From contig NW_023501059.1 of the NCBI RefSeq assembly GCF_014066305.1, forward strand, positions 186,001 through 250,000: a stretch of DNA of 64,000 nt. Reading direction: 5' to 3'. Origin of the DNA: Letharia columbiana (lineage: Eukaryota; Ascomycota; Lecanoromycetes; Lecanorales; Parmeliaceae). Below the pieces are notes generated by a model. It was not told where the DNA came from. It did not search any database and saw nothing but the letters and a program-made list of their open reading frames with translations. The position numbers were made by a program, and so were the translations under genes. This document shows positions 57,193-64,000 of the stretch, one piece after another (the stretch's first letter is position 1; each line of letters starts with the position of its first letter).

Positions 57193-58503
57193 TTACAAAT
57201 CCTTCAATTGCTCCACAGCCTCATACAACTCTTTCGGATCCTCAAACGTCCTCCAGATCTCCCTCGGCACATCCCTAAACGCCTTCTCGAACCTCTGATC
57301 CGTGTTCTTGTCCGTATCTTTCATCTCAGCAACATCCGTCACCTTCCTGATAAATACCGCCTTGACCCATCCCTTATACTTCCTACAAATATCCCCATAC
57401 GCTTCAGGATCACTCTGTGTGCTGTCACCCACACAAAGCACTTTCCTTCTAGGCAGCCAATTATGTATCTCCTCTATGCGGCTTCGCTTGTAAGCTTCGG
57501 TTCCTTGCGTGAGCGACGCGAGGAAGCCACCAAGATCCATCCATGATGCGTCGCGGAGTATGGTAGTGCCTTTGGGGTAATACTGATGCAGGAATGGGCG
57601 AAGGAAGGGGTACAGGTTGTAAGGTGAGGCGGAGAGGTAGAACCAGGCTGGGGTGAGGGAGGTGGCGATTTGGGCGTAGAGTTCTGGCATTCCGGCTATG
57701 GGGGTGGGGTCCGAGACGAAGGTGCTGCGGAGGATGCCTATGGGGGAGGGGGTCATGGTTATTTTGATTGAGTCGTCAATGTCTGAGAAGCGTCAGAATA
57801 TGGGTTGAGTGCCGCTCGGGTACGACGTACCTGAGACCATCAACCAACCCTCTGGCTCCGCGAAGTGAGTGAGCATAGGTCCATGAGGGGTGACTTGGGG
57901 CGTTATTGCTGAGATCTCGGCGCTTTCTCCCTCTTTGTGGTCTTGGATAGAAACAATAATCTGTTGACTAACGGCGCTTCTTCCACCAGGCCCAAGCTTC
58001 TCGACAGTGCCGTTGGGTAATTTGATATCAATGTACCGCGCAGGGGCTATGGTCTCGACAAATGGCTTCAGTCGATGCGCGATCGTCTTCTCCGCCTGCG
58101 CTCTCCCTTCTCCATCTGCTAGACCTAGCGTATCTGCAATACTAGCGACCGCTTTACTCCAATCCTTCCCCGTATACCGCTTAAAGTAGGCAGCGGTAAA
58201 TTGGGCTTGAAATGGCTGTGGCTGATGAGGGTAGACGTGCACAGGTCGGTAGGCTGTATTGTCGAGAAGCCAGACTTCCTCTTTTTCTGGGTCCACGGCT
58301 CTTGCCAAGGGGTTGAACTTGCTCAGAAAGGAGCCCATGTTGTCGAGGAAAGAGATGTTCCATCGCGAGCCTATATGTTTTGGGAGCAGCTCTTCTATCT
58401 TGTGAAAATCGCCTGCTGACCGGGTCTCGCGCTCTGAGTGTGTCTCCTCCATCACCTGCCGGCCTTTGTCCATGGAGGCGTCCATGGCTGCCTTGGAGGG
58501 CAC
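57193..58503 (-). CDS. APP1: App1-like phosphatidate phosphatase (DUF2183)
   Basis: 420 residues; exon 1 58503-57831, a 48-base intron (57830-57783), exon 2 57782-57193. The catalytic HAD motif spans the splice site: VSDIDDSIKIT, with DxDx(S) in place of the more common DxDxT. Further conserved parts are GILRSTFVSDPTPIAGMPEL, FYLSASPYNLYPFLRPFL, RIEEIHNWLPRRKVLCVGDS and TQSDPEAYGDI. Yeast App1 dephosphorylates phosphatidic acid and diacylglycerol pyrophosphate and binds endocytic actin-patch proteins. The N-terminal half (HVYPHQPQPFQAQFTAAYFK) contains the usual membrane-association region. The transcription start faces the transposable-element island about 220 bases upstream. Confidence 0.92.
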
Positions 58504-58877
58504 TTGAGCGTTTTGTTCGTCAAAGGATTGGGGCTGTGAGGCTGACGGATGATGTGTGTCTTATTCTTTCTAGGGTGGTCGCAAAAAATATATACAGTGG
58601 AAGGACATGATACGGTAGGAATAAGAAGGAAAGTCAGAGGATGATGTGGTTGGTGAGAAGTCAGGTGGATTGAGAATTGACATCTCATCGTTACACGTGT
58701 TTGCGCGAAATGCCTTAGGGCCAGGGCGCGCCCTTACGGTAACCACATATTTTCAAAATATGCCCACAGATTTTCAAATTAGCGTACTATATATACACGG
58801 TTTCGTTCGATAACCATATTTTCACTTACTAGGTTATATTTCGTCTTGAAAATATGAAAATTATAGGTTAATCTATA

Positions 58878-59176
58878 CAGAGGTCTGCACCGAAAGTCCT
58901 GCACCCGCACTAGTGCAGCCCTAACCCTACTTTCGGAAAGCGGCCCTGTAGAAAGGAAGCCTAGAAATATCTTCTCACAGCGCATGGATGGGACTTTAGG
59001 TACTTCTTTTGGCTTGATAGGGGCATTAAGCCCCGAAACCTGGGAGCCTGGCTAGGGCTAGGTGCGATTCCGAAGAACTCCAGACGCATTGTCCAGGTAG
59101 CCCTTTAGGTGGGGCGTTATCCGAAGTCTAAGCGCAAGAGTCTTGGCGGGTGCAGGACTTTCGGTGCAGACCTCTG
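58878..59176. mobile_element. 299-bp MITE with perfect 31-bp TIRs and TA duplication
   Basis: Positions 58878-58908 and 59146-59176 are exact reverse complements over 31 bases (starting cagaggtctgcacc). Both sides carry TA (58876-58877 and 59177-59178), as for Tc1/mariner-type MITEs. No coding capacity. The perfect ends suggest recent movement. It is nested in the left arm of the island. Confidence 0.92.
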
Positions 59177-59639
59177 TAATTTAAGACTTAAATATACGCT
59201 AAGTATATAGAAATAGTAGATATTTATAACTATAACAAGTAAAGGCCCATGAATTAAATTCATGGAGTTGGAATTTTCTAAGTCAAATCGAATTTTAGCC
59301 CTAGCCCTAAGTCAAATCGAACTCTAATCGCTTGCTATGCGTTTTTGACCTACTTCCACTACTATAAAATTGATTTAATCTATATAGTATACAGGTACAT
59401 ATGTGCGGAGAGAGGCGCGCTAAGGCCTAATTAGGAAGGTGTAATAATTGCCTATAAAAAACAGAGAAAGGCCATATCCTTATGGCAAGAAGTATCGAAA
59501 TACCGGAAAGAAATAGAGACAACGTGCCAATTAGTGGTGTGAATCCCACAATATCTCCTGCCGCAGTGAAATTTTTCGAATAATGAAATAGCTGTAGACA
59601 TCGGACGGTTTCAATTCGTCCAAATATGCATCGTTCCGG

Positions 59640-61390
59640 AGTGATGATTTGATGTGGAACCGTGGAGAGCATATGACGTGGGACCTTGGAGAGCTGTCTT
59701 GACGATGGTGGCCTTGTTGCCGCTTGGTTTCTCCGCAGTGTTCTCTATAGTGTTCTCCGCAGTGTTCTCCGCATTTGCCTGTTGTAGTTCCTCCTTTTAC
59801 TCCTTAATGTAGTGGGGATGATAGGCTAAGTTGTAGTGGTGTTCTCCGCTTGCTGAGTGATGATGTGATGTGGAACCGTGGAGAGCATGTGACGTGGGAT
59901 CTTGGAGAGCTGAGCCGTGTTCTTGACGATGGTGGCCTTGTTGCCGCTTGATTTCTCCGCAGTGTTCTCCGCATTTGCCTGTTGTAGTTCCTCGTCTTAC
60001 TCCTCCTCTTGTAGAGTATCAGACTGAGTGGCTAGCTGAGTGGCTGACTGAGTGGATAACTGATATGACGTGGGATCTTGGAGAGCTGAGCCGTGTTCTT
60101 GGTGCTGGGGGCCTTGTTGCCGCTTGGTTTCTCCGCAGTGTTCTCCATAGTGTTCTCCGCAGTGTTCTCCGCATTTGCCTGTTGTAGTTCCTCCTCTTAC
60201 TCCTTAATGTAGTGGGGATGACAGGCTAAGTTGTAGTGGTTTTCTCCGCTTGCTGAGTGATGATTTGATGTGGAACCGTGGAGAGTATATGATGTGGGAT
60301 CTTGGAGAGCTGAGCCGTGTTCTTGGTGCTGGGGGCCTTGTTGCCGCTTGGTTTCTCCGCAGTGTTCTCCATAGTGTTCTCCGCAGTGTTCTCCGCATTT
60401 GCCTGTTGTAGTTCCTCCTCTTACTCCTTAATGCAGTGGGGATGATAGGCTAAATTGCAGTAGTTTTCTCCGCTTGCTGAGTGATGATTTGATGTGGAAC
60501 CGTGGAGAGCATATGATGTGGGATCTTGGAGAGCTGAGCCGTGTTCTTGGTGCTGGGGGCCTTATTGCCGCTTGGTTTCTCCGTAGTGTTCTCCGCATTT
60601 GCCTGTTGTAGTTCCTCCTCTTACTCCTCCTCTTGTAGAGTATCAGACTGAGTGGCTAGCTGAGTGGCTGACTAAGTGGATAACTAATATGACGTGGGAT
60701 CTTGGAGAGCTGAGCCGTGTTCTTGGTGCTGGGGGCCTTGTTGCCGCTTGGTTTCTCCGCAGTGTTCTCCATAGTGTTCTCCGCAGTGTTCTCCGCATTT
60801 GCCTGTTGTAGTTCCTCCTCTTGCTCCTCAATGTAGTGGGGATGACAGGCCAAGTTGCAGTGGTGTTCTCTGCTTGCTGAGTGATGATTTGATGTGGAAC
60901 GGCCAAGTTGCAGTGGTGTTCTCCGCTTGCTGAGTGATGATTTGATTTGGAACCGTGGAGAGCATATGACGTGGGATCTTGGAGAGCTGAGCCGTGTTCT
61001 TGACGATGGTGGCCTTGTTGCCGCTTGGTTTCTCCGCAGTGTTCTCCGCATTTGCCTGTTGTAGTTCCTCCTCTTACTCCTTAATGCAGTGGGGATGACA
61101 GGCTAAGTTACAGTGGTGTTCTCCGCTTGCTGAGTGATGATTTGATGTGGAATCGTGGAGAGCATATGACGTGGGATCTTGGAGAGCTGAGCCTGTTCTT
61201 GGTGCTGGGGGCCTTGTTGTCGCTTGGTTTCTCCGCAGTGTTCTCCGTATTCGCCTGCTGTAGTGACTTCTCTTGCACTGGCTGAGTGGATTGGTGTGAG
61301 ATCGTGGAGAGTAGGCCTGTTGTGTCACTGCTGCTGATGACTGTCTCCGCAATGTTCTCCGTAGTGTTCTCCGTATTCGCCTGTTGTAGA
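59640..61390. repeat. Tandem array with about 623-base higher-order period
   Basis: The landmark gtgatgatttgatgtgg recurs near 59641, 59857, 60258, 60481, 60881, 60935 and 61133. Spacings are about 216, 401, 223, 400, 54 and 198, so units of about 220 and 400 alternate and the pattern repeats every 623-624 bases (59857 to 60481; 60258 to 60881). Within units the words gtgttctccgcagtgttctcc and cgcttggtttctccgcag also repeat. The minus strand stays open over long parts and reads as repeated AENTAENTMENTAEKPSGNK peptides, but no start, stop or splice logic makes it a gene. Confidence 0.85.
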
Positions 61391-61434
61391 TCCTCCTCTT
61401 GTTTAACTGAGTGCGAGGGTATCGAGGGTAAATG

Positions 61435-61588
61435 TGTTTATATTGGTGGAATTGGTAGAATTGATAGAATTGGTAGAATTGGTAGAATGGTGGAAGAAGA
61501 ATGGTTACACAAATAGGTGGAAGGATTATTATTCGATCCCGGACGCGTTTGGTGTGACTACAATATTTGAATGTTAGTTTAACCCACC
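61435..61588. repeat. Direct repeat, copy 1
   Basis: About 150 bases, closely matching 61817-61972: tgtttatattggtggaattg, then a (ttggtagaa)n minisatellite, then gatcccggacgcgt and a conserved tail. The copies differ by small indels. Confidence 0.8.
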
Positions 61589-61816
61589 TATCGCTGGCTT
61601 GGGAGGAGTATGTAGGGGAGGACGTATCCGTTCGGGCACCTTTTGAGGGCCTTTCAACGCTCTTTTTGAGGGTCTTTCAACGCGTTTATGAGTAGTAGTA
61701 GGTAGCTGTTGGGCTCGCTTGCGGCCTCGATTGCCAGTAGTAGCGGATTCGTCGAGGGGTGGCCTGGGGGCGTCAGTAAGGGGCTCTAATTGGGCGAGGG
61801 GTACCGAAGACGATTA

Positions 61817-61972
61817 TGTTTATATTGGTGGAATTGATAGAATTGGTAGAATTGGTAGAATTGGTAGAATGGTGGAAGAATAACAAACAGGTGGAAGGAT
61901 TATTATCCGATCCCGGACGCGTCTGGTGTGACTACCATAACTACCATATTTGAATATCCATTTCATCCACCA
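61817..61972. repeat. Direct repeat, copy 2
   Basis: Second copy of the repeat at 61435-61588, about 382 bases downstream. It could be a pair of short terminal direct repeats or a local duplication; no coding sequence lies between. Confidence 0.8.
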
Positions 61973-62214
61973 ATAGTAGGCCAAACTTCATTATTTTTAC
62001 AGCGTTAGAAAGCGCACACCGAGTTCTACAATTTACGAAATTATGAAGAAACAGCATCCGTAGGGAGCTGGTTATTTCAGAGTGTAAAACTTCTACACAC
62101 AAATTTTTGATGAGGGAGCTCGGGAGGGCTAGCGGGCTAACTCAGTCAGTCTAGCCAAAAGGCGTAATAACCCCGAATTGATGATTGGCTGCACATACAA
62201 ATTCAAGGTTTCCA

Positions 62215-62443
62215 AGCTCAGCCCTACCTTATTCTTTTATATATACTGATAGCGATACTTATTTTATTTTTATAATTAATAGTTATACTTTATAATTATA
62301 ATAGCTATATTTTTAAATAATTATAAATAACTCTCTATTTAAAGAGATAGCTATAAGTATTATTCTTATTACTATTAAATAATATTATTCTTCTTATTAT
62401 AATAGAAGATAAGATAACGACGAAGATAATAGAAGTATTAATA
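62215..62443. other. AT-rich, RIP-like stretch
   Basis: About 230 bases nearly free of G and C with dense TA dinucleotides, resembling the interior of the element at 50-52 kb. Confidence 0.6.
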
Positions 62444-63031
62444 ATCATCTGCAAATCTGAAAAGTTCCTGCAAAATTTGAAATTGCTGATCGCGCGTTTG
62501 TCGCGGAAATCATAAAATCCGCCGGATCAGCAAATCTGATTAGAATCCGCCCAAATTCCGCCGGTTCAGTAACTGTTCTAACCTTTTCCGCCAGTTCTAC
62601 CAGTTTAACAGCAATACGCACGAAAAAAGAAAAGTTCTAATGATCGACGTTGCGACGATAAGATTCTACGGCGACGAGTATTAACGTTAACTTAAATTTG
62701 GCTACGGAATTAGACGATTTAATGAAATTAGTCGCGTGGGTGATGCTTTGATATGGCGTATAATGATGCGTATGTATAATGATGCGTATGTTGATGATGA
62801 TATATATTGATATCATATGTATGTAGAATAGTACTTAGAGTGTATTAGAGTGTATTACGTAAAATTTTTAAAGTTGCTGAAATTTTTTGAAGTTGCTAAA
62901 TTAATAGAACTGGTGGAAAGGATTAGATATAGGTAAAGTCTATTAAATAGACTAAATCGTGCTAAATCGTGCTTATGGTGCGGACCCGGCGGAAATCGTG
63001 CGGAAAGGAACTTTTCAGATTTGCAGATGAT
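62444..63031. mobile_element. 588-bp MITE with perfect 26-bp TIRs
   Basis: Positions 62444-62469 and 63006-63031 are exact reverse complements over 26 bases (starting atcatctgcaaatctg). The interior has no coding capacity. The target duplication is ambiguous: AT or TA depending on where the end is placed. Confidence 0.88.
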
Positions 63032-63316
63032 AGTTAAAGTATATATAGTAATAGTAGATATATTAGTTATAAGACTATTAAATAATAGATAGAAAGGCAA
63101 TTATCTCTAACGAGAATTTTTTTTTCGATTATTCTATATTATTCGATTCTTACTTAATAAGATTACAGGGTTATCGAACGAAACCGTACCTATATTTTAC
63201 ATATTTTCAACTGTCTACTAGTGCTGTTTTGAGCCCACATTTCATTTGCCAAGAGGTGGGGTAATATATGTTGGTATAATTTGAAAATATGTGGTTACCG
63301 AAGGGGCCCTTAGCAA

Positions 63317-63727
63317 ACCCCACTCTCCAGGCACCACCAAGCCACCCTCTCACACCCCCACACTTCCCCTGCGTAGCTCTTCCCTATCAACCTCATCCAC
63401 TATGGCCCATCTTTCGGGAAAGTGTCCGAGCGATGTCTGAGTCATTGCCATGTCAGCCTACCTGTGCTGTCGAAAAGAGCGGCATAGCGCTGAAGATAGA
63501 TGAAACCAACAAGGCGGCAACGTGTCTAGACTCTAGAACTCCGCTCCACACCGACTCCTTTTCTGAAAAGTATGGGCCCAAGTAGCCCCCAGTTTTTGGA
63601 CGAGTCAATACATATAGAAAGTCCAATAGCTTTCTCTCCTTCCTACTTCCTCCCTTCTTCCCTTCTTCCACACCTTCCACACTAAACTCTCCTTCAAAAC
63701 CACATTCTCCATCAAGACCACGCAACA
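63317..63727. promoter_or_regulatory. Upstream region of the DUF4246 gene
   Basis: Pyrimidine-rich leader (tctctccttcctacttcctcc type) at about 63630-63700 directly before the ATG. The open frame covering 63289-63585 looks spurious and partly overlaps the TE border. Confidence 0.45.
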
Positions 63728-64000
63728 ATGGAAGCAGAAAGGGCCAAGCTCCCTGGCTTTGGCCTGCCTGTGAACTACAGATCTGATAAATACTTTCCCA
63801 ATGCTGTCTTGCATTGGTCGGGGACCATATTGACCGTTCGAGAGCTGAACATGATGGCAATCATGGACAAGATCACTGACAAGCCGGACTGGGATCAGAA
63901 GGTCTTTGACGATACCATCGTTCAGAAGTGGCGCCAGGAAGCTCTTGGCACCGAGGGCATGGACGTGTCAGAGAAGATGCTCCACTGGGTGTGTACCACT
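63728..64000 (+). CDS. DUF4246 domain protein, 5' end only
   Basis: The start ATG at 63728 opens a frame cut by the window edge. It reads MEAERAKLPGFGLPVNYRSD, LHWSGTILTVRELNMMAIMD, KITDKPDWDQKVFDDTIVQK, and EALGTEGMDVSEKMLHW. This is the N-terminus of the fungal DUF4246 family, proteins of several hundred residues with no known activity. A donor gtgtgt follows the TGG codon at about 63983-63985, and the family continues with a different sequence there, so the first intron probably begins just before the edge. The gene lies about 410 bases from the transposable-element island. Confidence 0.85.
   Translation, partial: MEAERAKLPGFGLPVNYRSDKYFPNAVLHWSGTILTVRELNMMAIMDKITDKPDWDQKVFDDTIVQKWRQEALGTEGMDVSEKMLHWVCTT

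Larger units (their letters stand above)
58720..63316. mobile_element. Composite transposable-element island bounded by inverted repeats
   Basis: The two borders are inverted. A perfect 21-base match (cggtaaccacatattttcaaa) lies at 58737-58757 and, reversed, at 63280-63300. The match continues outward imperfectly into ccctt-type sequence. A second perfect 19-base inverted pair (acggtttcgttcgataacc) is subterminal, at 58797-58815 and 63169-63187. A clear target-site duplication could not be fixed. Inside lie a 299-base MITE, a long tandem array, two direct repeats, an AT-rich stretch and a 588-base MITE, but no transposase frame. I read it as a non-autonomous or decayed DNA transposon of about 4.6 kb that collected later insertions. 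Confidence 0.68.

Noticed and set aside
58878..63031. CRISPR-like array
   Set aside because: Repeats are long, tandem without spacers, or inverted at element ends; the genome is eukaryotic.

Overview
The window looks like nuclear DNA of a filamentous ascomycete (Pezizomycotina). Genes lie on both strands with no operons. Most have several introns of about 47-65 bases with gt...ag ends. The gene content is fungal: an NLR-type STAND protein, a HET-domain relic, a YAT-family amino-acid permease, an Spt10-like acetyltransferase, GMH1/UNC-50, TSR3, the RES subunit Pml1 and a GGA adaptor. A 2.1 kb block that is almost pure A/T between intact terminal repeats looks like a transposon mutated by RIP.

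Layout. 0.7-5.5 kb: an NLR with an alpha/beta-hydrolase head. 6.1-6.7 kb: a Mutator-like MITE. 6.8-11.9 kb: decayed accessory genes (an ECM4-like glutathione transferase, an unidentified remnant, a rhodopsin-type membrane protein with an internal inversion). 14.4-17.8 kb: an intact omega-like GST and the Spt10-like gene. 19.6-20.3 kb: a broken secreted-protein gene. 22.2-28.9 kb: permease, arrestin-like protein, and a 2-oxoglutarate-oxygenase-like protein lacking key ligands. 29-31.3 kb: low-complexity DNA with dense microsatellites. 31.8-36.6 kb: a large Sec7-PH ARF-GEF. 37.4-39.5 kb: a HET pseudogene. 39.6-49.7 kb: a compact housekeeping block (small zinc protein, GMH1, PML1, an alanine-rich unknown, TSR3, GGA, a putative secreted protein). 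50.0-52.1 kb: the RIP-degraded TIR element. 52.6-58.5 kb: a large helical protein, an enoyl-CoA hydratase and App1. 58.7-63.3 kb: a composite transposable-element island with nested MITEs and a higher-order tandem array. 63.7 kb to the edge: the 5' end of a DUF4246 gene.

Functional themes. Several intact genes act in the secretory pathway or endomembranes: the ARF-GEF, GMH1, the ARF-binding GGA adaptor, App1, the permease, and the arrestin-like protein that could regulate permease turnover. Others act in nuclear RNA or chromatin work (Spt10-like, Pml1, Tsr3). They are not co-transcribed. Gene damage is confined to the environment- or self-recognition-type genes, while every housekeeping gene could be assembled into an uninterrupted frame. 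That argues that the lesions are real decay rather than poor sequence. The most notable items are a 4-base micro-exon in GMH1, the inversion inside the rhodopsin-type gene, and the three TIR-bearing elements at 50.0, 58.9 and 62.4 kb.
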